Notes under the pieces: model-generated
What the model saw: only the letters and a program-made list of their open reading frames with translations
Databases searched by the model: none
Told to the model about the DNA's origin: nothing
Assembly: GCA_964195945.1 (NCBI GenBank)
Contig: CAXMRC010000150.1
Location: forward strand, 23,008 to 87,007
Source: JAAETI01 sp964195945
GTDB lineage: Bacteria; Actinomycetota; Acidimicrobiia; Spongiisociales; UBA5794
Length of the DNA stretch: 64,000 bases
Direction of reading: 5' to 3'
Program-made: the position numbers and the translations under genes
In this document: one piece after another, positions 9,446 through 18,797 of the stretch
How positions within the stretch are numbered: position 1 is the stretch's first letter
Layout of the letters: each line of letters starts with the position of its first letter

Positions 9446-9946
9446 TCAGAAGCGGCGCTCCATGATGAGAACGGAGTGGAAGCTATCGAGCTTGTACCCA
9501 ACCTCGTCGAGGACTCCAACCTCTTGGTAGCCGAGCCGACGATGCAAAGTCACCGAGGGTTGGTTCGGCAGCGCTATCGATGCATAGGCCCGGTGCGCTC
9601 CAGAGGCGGCAACCTGGTCGAGTAATGCTTCGAGTAGCGGCCCCCCGAAACCACGGCCTACTGCCTCTCCCCCAAGAACCACCGTTGTCTCGACCGACCT
9701 GGCGTATCCGGCTTTCTCATGAAACGGACTGCTTACGGCAAATCCAACGACGCGCCCGGAAAGCCCAAGAACCATCACCCCGTACCGGCCCTGCGCATCG
9801 TTGTAGCGCTCGAACCAGTTCTGTCTCTTTTCAAGCGTCCAGGGTTCTGTGTCAAAGGACGTGTGGCGATCAATGATGTACTCGTTGTAGATTTCATTGA
9901 TGCGTGCCAGGTCAGCGAGCTTTGCATGTCGAATGGTCGATTCCAT
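9446..9946 (-). CDS. GNAT N-acetyltransferase, phosphinothricin-acetyltransferase-like
   Basis: A 166-residue cytoplasmic protein; the internal ATG at 9946 fits the family start ('MESTIRHAKLADLARINEIYNEY'). It contains 'SFDTEPWTLEKRQNWF', 'VVGFAVSSPF', and an acetyl-CoA loop 'GGEAVGRGFGGPLLEALL' that departs from the usual R/Q-x-x-G-x-G/A. The C-terminal 'NQPSVTLHRRLGYQEVGVL' is typical of the PAT/YncA subgroup, which acetylates amino groups of amino-acid analogues. Divergent from the HD-GYP gene across a 144-base promoter region. Confidence 0.8.
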   Translation of the reverse strand: MESTIRHAKLADLARINEIYNEYIIDRHTSFDTEPWTLEKRQNWFERYNDAQGRYGVMVLGLSGRVVGFAVSSPFHEKAGYARSVETTVVLGGEAVGRGFGGPLLEALLDQVAASGAHRAYASIALPNQPSVTLHRRLGYQEVGVLDEVGYKLDSFHSVLIMERRF

Positions 9947-10090
9947 CGCCGAAGACAGTACAACCACAGCGGCGCCGCAGACCCGCGCGGATCACCGATC
10001 AGAGTTACGTCGGTGTAATTGATCCTCCCGGCCCATTCACGGTAACGGCCATATGACCGACACTTCTATAACGCTCTACGAAGGTTTCCG

Positions 10091-10684
10091 GTGCACCGAC
10101 TCATACGGTTTCTCGATGCCACAGACCCCGAGCTCGCTGCACACAGTCGACGAGCATCGCGGTTGGCCGGCGACATCGCGGCCCAGATGTCTCTTGACCC
10201 GGGCACCGTAGAAAGACTTAGATTCGCGGCGCGGCTCCACGACATCGGCAAGGTCTTCATCCCGAGGGACATCCTTGACGAACCCGGTCCGCTTTCCGAG
10301 GCGCAGTGGGTGGAGCTCCGGCGTCATCCACTCATGGGGTATGAGCTCGTCCGCGACCGTGTGCCTGCTGAAGTGGCGCGAATTGTCCTGACCCATCACG
10401 AGCGTTTTGACGGAACCGGGTACCCCAACGCAATCTCGGCCGCGGCAATACCGCTCGAGGCCCGCGTGCTGCAGGTAGCCGATGCGTTTGATGCGATTAC
10501 GAGTGCCCGGCCCTACCAACCGGCGCTGTCGGTTGACTACGCCCTCAGCGAACTGGTTCGCTGCTCCGGGACCCAATTCGACCCAAGCGTGGTCGAGGCC
10601 ACCGTTGCTATAGCGTCGCGGGCTACCGCGATGCCGACCCAAGCCGGTGATCCCCGATCTCTAATCGACGAGATTGCCGTCTAG
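10091..10684 (+). CDS. HD-GYP-type phosphohydrolase
   Basis: A 197-residue stand-alone HD domain. It shows 'DPELAAHSRRASRLAGDIA', the metal motif 'ARLHDIGKVFIP', 'HHERFDGTGYPNAISAAAIP' (the GYP signature) and 'VADAFDAITSARPYQ'. HD-GYP proteins degrade cyclic di-GMP or related nucleotides. No receiver or sensor domain is attached. The start is a GTG; the frame is open upstream to 10043 but has no ATG, GTG or TTG there, and the ATG at 10053 is out of frame. The start therefore has moderate certainty. Confidence 0.8.
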   Translation: MHRLIRFLDATDPELAAHSRRASRLAGDIAAQMSLDPGTVERLRFAARLHDIGKVFIPRDILDEPGPLSEAQWVELRRHPLMGYELVRDRVPAEVARIVLTHHERFDGTGYPNAISAAAIPLEARVLQVADAFDAITSARPYQPALSVDYALSELVRCSGTQFDPSVVEATVAIASRATAMPTQAGDPRSLIDEIAV

Positions 10685-10727
10685 CCTCAGGTCATAGGCA
10701 TCCCTGCTCCCGCAGGCACGCAGCCGT

Positions 10728-12407
10728 TTAGCTTTCAGGACGCTCGGCAGTCGGCACGGCGACTCGCGCGGTGCGTCTCGCGAAATAGAAGATGCGCTTG
10801 AGATGGGCGATCAAGTCGGTCTCAAGACCATAGGTTTGGATTCGATTCGGCTCATCGGCAACCAGCCGTTCTGCCTGGTGGCGGTCCGCCTTTTTGGCGA
10901 TGGAGTTGATCTCGCTCTTCATAGCCGCCACTCGCCGCGCCGCATTCTCGTTCTTCTGCGTTACGGCAAGCATCGCAAGCTCGAAAGCCTCCTTGACACC
11001 GTCATGCAGTTCAAATATATATTCGGCGGTTTCCCGGCTTACCACGATGTCCTGTTCGATACGCGAGACACCGAGCTGAACGAGGTTCGTTTCGATGATG
11101 TCGCCAATCGCCTCGAGGTTATTGGTCGCCTCCATCAACTGGAGCAACTCCTCAGAGTCGCGTGATCCCAGCTCTTCCTTGCTCAACTGCCCCAGGTAAT
11201 GAAGAATCGAGCCATACAGCGAGTCGACCTCATCGTCCATCGCTTCGATGGTCACGAGATCGGCGTTGCTCCCTGAGATGACCGCGGGAACGACGTCTGT
11301 GAGCATCCTGCGAACCCGCTCTGCCAGACGCAACAACTCGAGTCTTGCTCTATCCAACGCCAGACTCGGCGTGCTCATCAGGCCCTTATCCAGGTACCGG
11401 GGGCGCACGATCTCTGGTTCGATTCGATCGGGAACGAGGCGCACAACGAGAGCCGCAAACTGTTTGCTAAAGCCCAAGAACAGCACCGTATTCGCGACGT
11501 TGAAGATGGTGTGGGCATTGGCAATCTGCCGGGCGAGGCCTCCGCCGAGGCCTTCGACGAAACTTGCTAACTGCGGGATAAACAGCAGCCACAGCAACAC
11601 ACCAAGGACATTGACGATGGTATGCACCCACGCAGCTCGCAGCGCATCGCGGGGCTTGCCGATGGCGGCGAGTTGGGCGGTTACGCTGGTACCCACGTTG
11701 GCACCCATGATAAGGGCGATACCCGCTTCGATCCCGATCAGGCCCTGGAACGCAAGGGCCAGGACCACCCCGGTTGTTGCCGACGATGACTGGATCACCG
11801 CGGTGAAGATGGCGCCGGCAACGACACCTGCCAGCGGGTTGGACATCCCGGCCATCCAATTCTGGAAGGGCTCGTAGTCGCTGAGGGGCACCATGGCATC
11901 ACCCATGACGGACATCCCGAAAAAGATCATGCCCAACCCGAGTATCAGCCCCCCTTGGGCGCGACGTTCCTCGTTCTTCGATAGGAACCGGATCCCGAAC
12001 CCGACCGCAAGAAGCGCCAGGGCGTAGCGGGACACCTTGAACGCAATGATTTGCGCGGTGATCGTGGTGCCGATATTGGCACCCATGATTACGCCGACCG
12101 ACTGTTCGAGGGTCAGCAGTCCCGCAGTGATAAAGCCGACGACGAGCACAGTAGTGACCGATGACGATTGAATCACCGCAGTCAGTCCGGCACCAGTGGA
12201 GGCCGCAGCAATGCGGTTCGATGTCAACTTGTTAAGGATGCCTCGCATGCGGTCGCCGGCCAGCGTCCGCAGCGAACGCGTCATCCGGTCCATGCCCATT
12301 AGGAAGAGAGCCAACCCTCCAAAGAGACCGCTGAGCACCAAGAACGAATCGATCGAAACAGCCGCGCTGGTCGCATCCGCATATGAGAGAATCACTGATC
12401 CCACCAC
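10728..12407 (-). CDS. Na/Pi cotransporter family protein with PhoU-like C-terminus
   Basis: A 559-residue membrane protein of the NptA/YjbB type. The two inverted halves are marked by the repeated signatures 'AVIQSSSVTTVLVV' and 'AVIQSSSATTGVVLALAF', both preceded by 'TAxxxGxxxTxxIQ'-like helices; 'GANIGTTITA' and 'GANVGTSVTA' also repeat. After the last helix (about residue 335) the C-terminal ~200 residues form a PhoU-like helical bundle. The family moves phosphate with sodium; bacterial members often export or balance phosphate. No phosphate regulon genes are adjacent. Confidence 0.9.
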   Translation of the reverse strand: MVGSVILSYADATSAAVSIDSFLVLSGLFGGLALFLMGMDRMTRSLRTLAGDRMRGILNKLTSNRIAAASTGAGLTAVIQSSSVTTVLVVGFITAGLLTLEQSVGVIMGANIGTTITAQIIAFKVSRYALALLAVGFGIRFLSKNEERRAQGGLILGLGMIFFGMSVMGDAMVPLSDYEPFQNWMAGMSNPLAGVVAGAIFTAVIQSSSATTGVVLALAFQGLIGIEAGIALIMGANVGTSVTAQLAAIGKPRDALRAAWVHTIVNVLGVLLWLLFIPQLASFVEGLGGGLARQIANAHTIFNVANTVLFLGFSKQFAALVVRLVPDRIEPEIVRPRYLDKGLMSTPSLALDRARLELLRLAERVRRMLTDVVPAVISGSNADLVTIEAMDDEVDSLYGSILHYLGQLSKEELGSRDSEELLQLMEATNNLEAIGDIIETNLVQLGVSRIEQDIVVSRETAEYIFELHDGVKEAFELAMLAVTQKNENAARRVAAMKSEINSIAKKADRHQAERLVADEPNRIQTYGLETDLIAHLKRIFYFARRTARVAVPTAERPES

Positions 12408-12484
12408 TAGCCAGACTCCTCCCCGGACGCGATCTGCCGCTCACGTTAACCGCACGAACTCGATTGCTGCTGACGATCCGATGT

Positions 12485-13627
12485 CTACAAGACGGGGAGC
12501 CCCAAGCTACGGCTGATCACCAACCGCTGGATTTCGGAGGTTCCTTCGCCAATCTCGAGGATCTTGGCGTCCCGATAGAAACGAGCCACAGGTGAACTCT
12601 CCATGAACCCTGCTCCACCGTAGATCTGGGTCGCGATCCGAGTTGCCGAGACCGCCGCCTCGCTTGCGTAGAGCTTGGCCACCGCGGCAGCTTCTTTGAT
12701 TGGTCGGCCTGCATCTTTCAATGCCGCGGCACGGTAAGTCAGCATCCGGGCTCCGTCGACCATGACTTTCAGGTCGGCACATTGGAAAGCAACACCCTGA
12801 TTGGCCCCGATTGGCCGGCCAAACGCGTGGCGCGTCTTGGCATAGTCAACCGAAAGCTCCAGACAAGCCTGGGCGAGCCCGACCGCAAGAGCAGCAATCG
12901 CAATCCTGCCGTCATCCAACGTCGCAAGAAACTGGTGAAAGCCGCGCCCCCTGGTACCAAGCAAGTTGTCGGCCGGCACGCGGCAATCCTCAAAGACGAG
13001 GCCTCGGGTGTCGGAGGCGTGCCAACCCATCTTCTTGTAGGCGGGCTCGACAATGAACCCGTCGCTACCCGCGGGCACGATGATCGACGAGATCTCGCTG
13101 TCTCCGGTCCGCGCCGTGATGGTCACAACTGAAGTCATCTCGGTGCCGGCGTTCGTGATGAAGGCCTTTGACCCATTGATGATCCATTCCTCGCCGTCGC
13201 TGATCGCCTTGGTTCTCGTGGCTCCAGCGTCGGAGCCAGCCTCTGCCTCTGTTAGCCCAAAACCGGCAAGAGCCTGCCCCGCCAGCAGATCGGGAAGAAA
13301 CCGTTCTTTCTGTTCCTTGGTTCCGTAGTTGAAAATCGGGTTGATACCGAGCCCAACACCGGCTTCAAGGGTGATTCCCATCGATTGATCAACGCGACCA
13401 ATCTCCTCTATGGCCACGCACAAGGACGTGAAGTCACCGCCCATGCCGCCAACATCCTCAGGAAATGGCAGAGCGAATAGACCAAGCTCCCCCATTCTCC
13501 GCACGGTGTCCGCAGGAAACGTCCCGGACTCGTCCCACTGTGCGGCATAGGGGGCTATCTCGCCTTCGGCAAAGTCGCGCACGACCTTGCGAAAGGCCTC
13601 GTGTTCCTCGCTCAGCTCAAATCTCAC
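12485..13627 (-). CDS. acyl-CoA dehydrogenase
   Basis: A 380-residue flavoprotein with the normal three-part fold: N-terminal helices, 'FGLTEAEAGSDAGATRT' beta domain with the FAD/substrate motif, and a C-terminal helical domain ending with 'LEIGEGTSEIQRLVISRSL'. In that last motif the Glu is the expected catalytic base of short/medium-chain enzymes. It oxidises acyl-CoA to trans-2-enoyl-CoA and feeds electrons to ETF. It is followed 11 bases before by Maf on the same strand. Chain-length or branched-chain preference cannot be decided. Confidence 0.92.
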   Translation of the reverse strand: MRFELSEEHEAFRKVVRDFAEGEIAPYAAQWDESGTFPADTVRRMGELGLFALPFPEDVGGMGGDFTSLCVAIEEIGRVDQSMGITLEAGVGLGINPIFNYGTKEQKERFLPDLLAGQALAGFGLTEAEAGSDAGATRTKAISDGEEWIINGSKAFITNAGTEMTSVVTITARTGDSEISSIIVPAGSDGFIVEPAYKKMGWHASDTRGLVFEDCRVPADNLLGTRGRGFHQFLATLDDGRIAIAALAVGLAQACLELSVDYAKTRHAFGRPIGANQGVAFQCADLKVMVDGARMLTYRAAALKDAGRPIKEAAAVAKLYASEAAVSATRIATQIYGGAGFMESSPVARFYRDAKILEIGEGTSEIQRLVISRSLGLPVL

Positions 13628-13638
13628 GCTTTTCCCTC

Positions 13639-14253
13639 TCAGCCACGTGTTGGCACGATCCCGTTCCGAATCAGCAAGTCAACAATGTGTTCCAGCGGTA
13701 GCCCGATCACGGTCGAGCGCAAGCCTTCAACCGACTCAACAAACCCCTTGCCCTCCCCTTGCAGCGCATAGGCGCCCGCTTTGTCCAATGGCTCCCCTGT
13801 GGCCGCATATGCCTCGGCCTCCTCGATGGCCACCGGCCGCATCGTCACCCGAGCTGCGTCGATCCCGCTCTCGGTGGGCTGCCCTGCTCTCGCAAACGCA
13901 TATCCGGTGTAGACAGTGTGAGTCTTGCCTGCCAGCGACAAGAGCATCGCGGCGGCGTCTGCCTCGTCAGTTGGTTTGCCGTAGATTCGCTCGCCGAGGA
14001 CGACGGTTGTGTCGAAGCCCAAAATGCACACGCCGGGGTCCTGCGTGACGGCGACAGCGGCGGTCTTTTCGACGGCCATGCGTACAACGAAGTCTTCTGG
14101 CGGTTCGCCCGGCAGATGAGCTTCATCGATGTCGGGAGCGACCACCCCAAACTCGAATCCAGCCATGCTGAGTAGGAGCCTCCGCCGCGGCGATCCGCTT
14201 GCGAGCACCAGCGCAGGTTGGGCGATATCAGTCGTATCGGAGTTGGACACCAT
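13639..14253 (-). CDS. maf: Maf-family nucleoside triphosphate pyrophosphatase
   Basis: About 204 residues from the internal ATG at 14253; a longer form would start at 14295 with unlikely residues. The Maf signature 'LVLASGSPRRRLLLSMAGFEF' region opens the protein, followed by 'VVAPDIDEAHLPGEPPEDF', 'VLGFDTTVVL'-like 'ILGFDTTVVLGERIYGKP' and 'TYCILQGEGKG'-type 'GAYALQGEGKGFVESVEG'. Maf proteins hydrolyse non-canonical nucleotides (dTTP/UTP or m7GTP types) and were first linked to septum formation. It lies between two acyl-CoA dehydrogenase genes on the same strand, with 11 bases to the next. Confidence 0.9.
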   Translation of the reverse strand: MVSNSDTTDIAQPALVLASGSPRRRLLLSMAGFEFGVVAPDIDEAHLPGEPPEDFVVRMAVEKTAAVAVTQDPGVCILGFDTTVVLGERIYGKPTDEADAAAMLLSLAGKTHTVYTGYAFARAGQPTESGIDAARVTMRPVAIEEAEAYAATGEPLDKAGAYALQGEGKGFVESVEGLRSTVIGLPLEHIVDLLIRNGIVPTRG

Positions 14254-14524
14254 GGCCGCCACGCTAGCGCGATGTCTCGGTCGCGATCGCAACAATCGAC
14301 CAGAATCCCCTCACAAAAACGGAAGTTCCCCCTTGGCTATCGTGTCCTTGGGGGCCACTAATCGCGAAGCAGATGATGTCCGCGAGATCCAGCAGTCGCG
14401 GCTAGACGACGCCAATGAGTACTCCGTCAACACCGTATTGCCTGGTTCAACGTCGGGTATGAGACCGGCGATCCGGCCGCCTGCGAGACGTTTAACGGCG
14501 ACATCCAAATCCGCGAGCCGGCGG
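14254..14524. other. intergenic stretch without a supported gene
   Basis: About 270 bases between maf and the upstream acyl-CoA dehydrogenase gene. A 65-codon minus-strand reading frame is present at 14311-14508 but shows no recognisable motif or clear ribosome binding site. I see no convincing hairpin terminator or RNA structure. It may hold the promoter of the maf/acyl-CoA dehydrogenase pair. Confidence 0.4.
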
Positions 14525-15712
14525 CTATTCGAATGCAGGAATACCGGTAATCGCCTGGCCCAGGATCAGCGTATGGACCTCGTTGGTGCCCTCGTAGGTG
14601 AAAACAGACTCCAGGTTGTTCATATGCCTGATCACCGGGTACTCGAGAGTGATCCCGTTCGCACCAAGCACCGAGCGAGCCTCCCTGGCGACATCGAGCG
14701 CCATCCGCACGTTGTCCATCTTGCCGAAACTGATGTCCTCGACACCGGCGGTTCCAGCGTCCTTCATCCGTCCGATATGGATGGCGACGAGCATCGCGCG
14801 GTTGACCGCGACCATCATTTCGACAAGCTTGCGTTGCGTGAGTTGGAATGCAGCAATCGGCTTCCCGAACTGTTGGCGCTCCTTGGAATAGTCGAGCGCA
14901 GCTTCGTAGCAAGCGCGTGCCGCGCCAACAGCGCCAAACAGAATCCCGAATCGAGCTTCGTTCAGGCACGCCAGGGGCCCCTTGAGACCGACGACATCGG
15001 AAAGCATCGCGGCGTCAGGCAACCTCACGTCATCAAGAACTAGCTCCGACGTCACAGATGCTCGCAAGGAAAGCTTCTTGTGGATGTCATTTGTAGAGAA
15101 CCCAGGGGTATCCCGAGGCACTATGAAACCACGGACACCATCCTCGGTCTGTGCCCAGACGATGGCCACATCGGAGACGCCGCCGTTGGTGATCCACATC
15201 TTGGACCCGTTGATAACCCAGTCACCTCCATCGCGCCTGGCATGGGTTTTCATGCTTGCCGGGTCACTACCCGAATCGGCTTCTGTCAAGCCAAAACAGC
15301 CGATCAAATCACCGGCCGCCATACCGGGGAGCCACTGTTGCTTCTGCTCTTCCGATCCAAAAGCCCAGATCGGGAACATCGACAGTGAACCCTGGACAGA
15401 AACAAAGCTGCGGGCCCCGGAGTCGCCTGCCTCCAACTCGGTGCAGGCCAAGCCGTACTGGACGGCACTGGTTCCGGCACAGCCGTAACCGTCGAGATGC
15501 ATGCCGAGCAGACCCAGGTCTCCCATTTCTTTCGCAAGCTCCTGTGGGAAATAGCCTTCCTCGAACCAGTCGGCCACATATGGCAAGATTCGATCGCCGA
15601 CCCAGGCGCGAACGGTATCTCTCATGAGCCGATCTTCACCGTCAAGAAGTGCATCAACGTTCAGGAAATCTTGCGGATTCGGCTTCCGCGGTCCTACTGC
15701 GCCTTTGGTCAT
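14525..15712 (-). CDS. acyl-CoA dehydrogenase, glutaryl-CoA dehydrogenase-like
   Basis: About 395 residues from the ATG at 15712; an upstream start at 15778 would add a poorly conserved leader. The opening 'NPQDFLNVDALLDGEDRLMR' and 'YGCAGTSAVQYGLACTELE' match the glutaryl-CoA dehydrogenase subgroup, as do 'CFGLTEADSGSDPASMKT' and the catalytic segment 'VFTYEGTNEVHTLILGQAITG'. Such enzymes convert glutaryl-CoA to crotonyl-CoA in lysine/tryptophan breakdown. That would fit with kynureninase at 2.6-3.9 kb in the same window, but the link is inference. Divergent from the PLP gene at 15814. Confidence 0.85.
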   Translation of the reverse strand: MTKGAVGPRKPNPQDFLNVDALLDGEDRLMRDTVRAWVGDRILPYVADWFEEGYFPQELAKEMGDLGLLGMHLDGYGCAGTSAVQYGLACTELEAGDSGARSFVSVQGSLSMFPIWAFGSEEQKQQWLPGMAAGDLIGCFGLTEADSGSDPASMKTHARRDGGDWVINGSKMWITNGGVSDVAIVWAQTEDGVRGFIVPRDTPGFSTNDIHKKLSLRASVTSELVLDDVRLPDAAMLSDVVGLKGPLACLNEARFGILFGAVGAARACYEAALDYSKERQQFGKPIAAFQLTQRKLVEMMVAVNRAMLVAIHIGRMKDAGTAGVEDISFGKMDNVRMALDVAREARSVLGANGITLEYPVIRHMNNLESVFTYEGTNEVHTLILGQAITGIPAFE

Positions 15713-15813
15713 TGCCACTCCTGCTCGTTGAGACGACACTGCAATGCTAGAAGTATCCCCACCCAATTCTGACATCATCAGTCCGACGGTGTCGATCCGG
15801 TTATGGTCACCGA

Positions 15814-16836
15814 ATGACTCTAGAACTCCCTAAGCGCACACCACTGGCGTCGCTCCCGACACCACTGGAGCATGCACACCGATTGTCCGACCACTGGGGT
15901 GGACCTCAGATCTGGATCAAACGGGACGACCTCACGGGGTTCGGGCTTTCTGGAAACAAGGTACGCAAGCTTGAGTTCCACTTTGCGGCTGCGGCCGAGG
16001 CAGGTGCGGACACGGTCATCACCTGTGGCGCTGTCCAGTCGAATCATTCCAGAGCTACTGCATTGGCCGCAGCTCGACTCGGATACCGGGCCATCCTCTA
16101 CCTGAGGAAACCTGCTGAGGTCACCAACCCGGCTCTCCGCGGCAACTACTTGCTCGATAGGCTCGCAGGGGCTGAGATTCGCTTCATCACACCAAGCGAA
16201 TGGGAATTCCGCAATGAGCTGATGGCAGCTGAGGCGGCGGCGGAGGCAAACGCCGGCCATCGATGCTGGGTGATTCCGGAAGGAGCGTCCGACGCACTGG
16301 GTATGTGGGGATTCGTCGTCGCCATGCGAGAGCTGGCAGATCAGGTGGTGCGGATCCAAGGACGCCCCGTCACGATATGGCACGCCGCGTCATCCGGCGG
16401 AACTACTGCAGGTATCGGCTGGGCCGCGGACCGGCTCGGCTTGGACATCGGCATCGCGGCATGCTCGATCGGCGATCCAGCAGCCGACATCAGGGGCAAG
16501 GTTGCAGAGATCTGGGCACAGGCAGCGGCAGACGTCGGAGCGAAGGTCCCGACGATTGGCATTGAATACATCGAGCGGCACATCGGTGGAGGGTACGGCA
16601 TAGTGAGCGACGAGGATCTACGTATCCAGGCCGAAGCAACATCATTGACGGGTCTTGTCTTTGATCCCACCTACACCGGCAAAGCGCTCAGTGGGCTGCG
16701 GCGCGACATCTCATCTGGCATATACGGGCCGGACGACACCGTCGTGTTCTGGCACACCGGTGGCGGGTTTGCCGTCTTCTCCCACGACTTCAGCCGAATA
16801 GTCGCTGCTGAGGATCGGGACGTTGACTCCTCCTGA
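15814..16836 (+). CDS. D-cysteine desulfhydrase / ACC deaminase-family PLP enzyme
   Basis: A 340-residue fold-type II PLP enzyme. 'IWIKRDDLTGFGLSGNKVRK' holds the PLP lysine, 'CGAVQSNHSRATALAAARLG' the cofactor-stacking Asn region, and 'HAASSGGTTAGI' the phosphate-binding loop. The family includes D-cysteine desulfhydrase and 1-aminocyclopropane-1-carboxylate deaminase; which one cannot be settled without aligning the substrate residues. The 3' end overlaps the RNase HII gene by 47 bases in convergent orientation, which is more than usual in this window. Confidence 0.85.
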   Translation: MTLELPKRTPLASLPTPLEHAHRLSDHWGGPQIWIKRDDLTGFGLSGNKVRKLEFHFAAAAEAGADTVITCGAVQSNHSRATALAAARLGYRAILYLRKPAEVTNPALRGNYLLDRLAGAEIRFITPSEWEFRNELMAAEAAAEANAGHRCWVIPEGASDALGMWGFVVAMRELADQVVRIQGRPVTIWHAASSGGTTAGIGWAADRLGLDIGIAACSIGDPAADIRGKVAEIWAQAAADVGAKVPTIGIEYIERHIGGGYGIVSDEDLRIQAEATSLTGLVFDPTYTGKALSGLRRDISSGIYGPDDTVVFWHTGGGFAVFSHDFSRIVAAEDRDVDSS

Positions 16837-17491
16837 CACCGCTCCACGGCAGACCGTCCATATACGCCCAAGATGTCCGGTGGATGGTCGACGGCCCGAG
16901 GGCATGCAACGCTGCCTTGTGAACGGGACCCGGATAACCCTTGTTCCCGTCGAAGGCATACGCAGGGAAATCCTCCGCCGCGGCCCTCATGAGACGATCC
17001 CGTGTCACCTTCGCCAGTATCGACGCAGTCGCGATCGACAGTGATCTCGAATCACCGCGGACCAACAGGTCTGTTTCACCGCCGCGTGCGAAATCCCAGT
17101 TTCCATCTAGAAGCAAGTGGTCGTACTCGATAGCAAGGCCGTCCAGCGCCCGCCGTGCCGCCAAAGTCATTGCAGCCGACATCCCCAATTCATCGCATTC
17201 GCACGGGGAAGCATGCCCCACTGCCCACGACACGCACCAATGGCTGAGGCGATCAAACATTGACTCTCGCTCCCGCTCGGTAAGCATCTTCGAGTCGCGG
17301 ACTTTGTAGACCCTCTTCCCTTGCGGCAGGATCGCAGCCCCGACCGTCAGCGGACCGGCCCAGGCTCCTCGCCCGACCTCATCCATACCCACTATGGAGG
17401 TCTTGCCCTCTGCCCACAGCCTGCGCTCGTGGCGTAGAGAAGGCGACTTCCCCCGGAGCGCGGAACGTAGCGGCGGAACGGTTGTGGCCAT
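16790..17491 (-). CDS. rnhB: ribonuclease HII
   Basis: About 233 residues from the ATG at 17491, directly after the AlgH gene stop; a longer start at 17725 would lie wholly inside algH. The catalytic carboxylates are in 'IVGMDEVGRGAWAGPL' (D, E), 'LLLDGNWDF' (D) and the 'SIATASILAKVTRDRLM' helix, and 'GYPGPVHKAALHALGPSTIHR' closes the family domain. RNase HII removes ribonucleotides misincorporated into DNA and RNA primers. The last ~16 residues overlap the convergent desulfhydrase gene. Confidence 0.92.
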   Translation of the reverse strand: MATTVPPLRSALRGKSPSLRHERRLWAEGKTSIVGMDEVGRGAWAGPLTVGAAILPQGKRVYKVRDSKMLTERERESMFDRLSHWCVSWAVGHASPCECDELGMSAAMTLAARRALDGLAIEYDHLLLDGNWDFARGGETDLLVRGDSRSLSIATASILAKVTRDRLMRAAAEDFPAYAFDGNKGYPGPVHKAALHALGPSTIHRTSWAYMDGLPWSGVRRSQRPDPQQRLFG

Positions 17492-17492
17492 C

Positions 17493-18038
17493 TCAGTTCG
17501 TCGAGAGATCATGCGGATATTGGGCATAGACGCGCAGCCGCCCTGGCTGGCGACGCAACACCCGCACCCACAGATCCGCAGGGTCGCCGAAGACATCTGC
17601 AACGATTGGGTCGAGAATGAACCAAGAATCGATAGCCAGCTCCACTTCGAGCTGACCCGCATCCCAACCGGAATAGCCTGCATACACACGGACTCGCTCG
17701 GGAAGAGCCTCGGGGTCGGGGGCATCTGTCAAGTCGATGAAACCGACGCCCGAAAATAGGTTCCCGCCTCCGGAGTCTGTCGCATCTGACCATTCGGCCA
17801 CTCCAACGGCAATCTCATTGTTGACAGGACCGCCGACGTAAACCACCGCCGGCTCAGCGAACAACTCGGCCCAAGCAGGAAGATGTTCGGCTGCGGATTC
17901 TTCAGTTGGCCGGTTCAAGATCGTGCCGAGCGCACCGTCTTCGCCGTGCTCGAAGACAAGCACAACAGTCCTATAGAAATTGGGATCCCGCATCTCGGGG
18001 TTCGCCACCAAGAGTTTCCCGGTAAATGATGCTGCCAT
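17493..18038 (-). CDS. YqgE/AlgH family protein (UPF0301)
   Basis: A 181-residue protein with the family pattern: 'GKLLVANPEMRDPNFYRTVV', 'HGEDGALGTILNRPT', 'VYVGGPV', and 'VYAGYSGWDAGQLEVELAID' followed by 'WFILDP'. AlgH was named for a regulatory effect on alginate in Pseudomonas; the biochemical function of the family is not known. It sits one base upstream of rnhB on the same strand, so the two are probably co-transcribed. Confidence 0.9.
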   Translation of the reverse strand: MAASFTGKLLVANPEMRDPNFYRTVVLVFEHGEDGALGTILNRPTEESAAEHLPAWAELFAEPAVVYVGGPVNNEIAVGVAEWSDATDSGGGNLFSGVGFIDLTDAPDPEALPERVRVYAGYSGWDAGQLEVELAIDSWFILDPIVADVFGDPADLWVRVLRRQPGRLRVYAQYPHDLSTN

Positions 18039-18124
18039 ATCAGTTCTCCGTCGCCACTCGACCCTACCTCAAGTCCAGAGTGTGTACTTGTGTCAGAGTA
18101 TTGTGACCCAAAGGAGGTGGCGAC

Positions 18125-18754
18125 ATGGAATTGACGAGTACAAGCTTTGCCGACGGCGCAAAGGTTCTCGGTGAGTTTGCGTTCTGCGTACCAGATCCCG
18201 ACACCCACGCGACTTTTGGAGGCAATCGAAATCCACAACTCGCATGGACTGGCGCTCCGAAGGAAACGCAGTCGTTCGCTCTGATCTGCCACGACCCAGA
18301 TGTCCCGACTAAACCAGACGATGTGAATCAAGAAGGTCGCGAGGTTCCAAGCGATCTGCCGCGAACCGACTTTTTCCACTGGCTGGTGGCGAACCTCCCT
18401 CGCGACCTATCCGAGATCGGTGCCGGTGCCTTTGCCGATGGTGTCGTACCGAGAGGACAGCAGGTTGCTGCAGGACCACACGGCAGCCACCAAGGACTCA
18501 ATGATTACACAAGTTGGTTCGCCGGCGACCCGGACATGGAGGGCGACTACTTCGGATACGACGGCCCATGCCCGCCGTGGAACGACAGCATCATCCACCG
18601 CTACGTGTTCACCGTCTATGCACTGGATGTTTCGCATCTAGAGCTCCCAGATGCGTACCACGGCGCAGCTTTGCGAGCGGCGATCGAGGGCGACGTTCTC
18701 AGCGAGGCATCGATAACCGGGACCTACACACTCAACCCCCGCCTGGGCGCTTAG
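18125..18754 (+). CDS. YbhB/YbcL Raf kinase inhibitor-like (PEBP) protein
   Basis: A 209-residue PEBP-family protein. It has 'GGNRNPQLAWTGAPKETQSF', 'ICHDPDVP', 'FFHWLVANLP' and 'YFGYDGPCPPWNDSIIHRY', which form the anion-binding pocket of bacterial PEBP proteins. Function in bacteria is unsettled. A very strong ribosome binding site (AAAGGAGGTG) stands 6 bases ahead of the ATG at 18125, suggesting high expression. Divergent from algH. Confidence 0.9.
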   Translation: MELTSTSFADGAKVLGEFAFCVPDPDTHATFGGNRNPQLAWTGAPKETQSFALICHDPDVPTKPDDVNQEGREVPSDLPRTDFFHWLVANLPRDLSEIGAGAFADGVVPRGQQVAAGPHGSHQGLNDYTSWFAGDPDMEGDYFGYDGPCPPWNDSIIHRYVFTVYALDVSHLELPDAYHGAALRAAIEGDVLSEASITGTYTLNPRLGA

Positions 18755-18797
18755 TCCCGCAGAATTGCGTTCGCCAAGCGCTAGGGTTCCACGCCTT

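Noticed and set aside
14311..14508. 65-codon minus-strand frame in the gap upstream of maf
   Set aside because: No recognisable family, no convincing ribosome binding site and a mixed residue composition; treated as intergenic.
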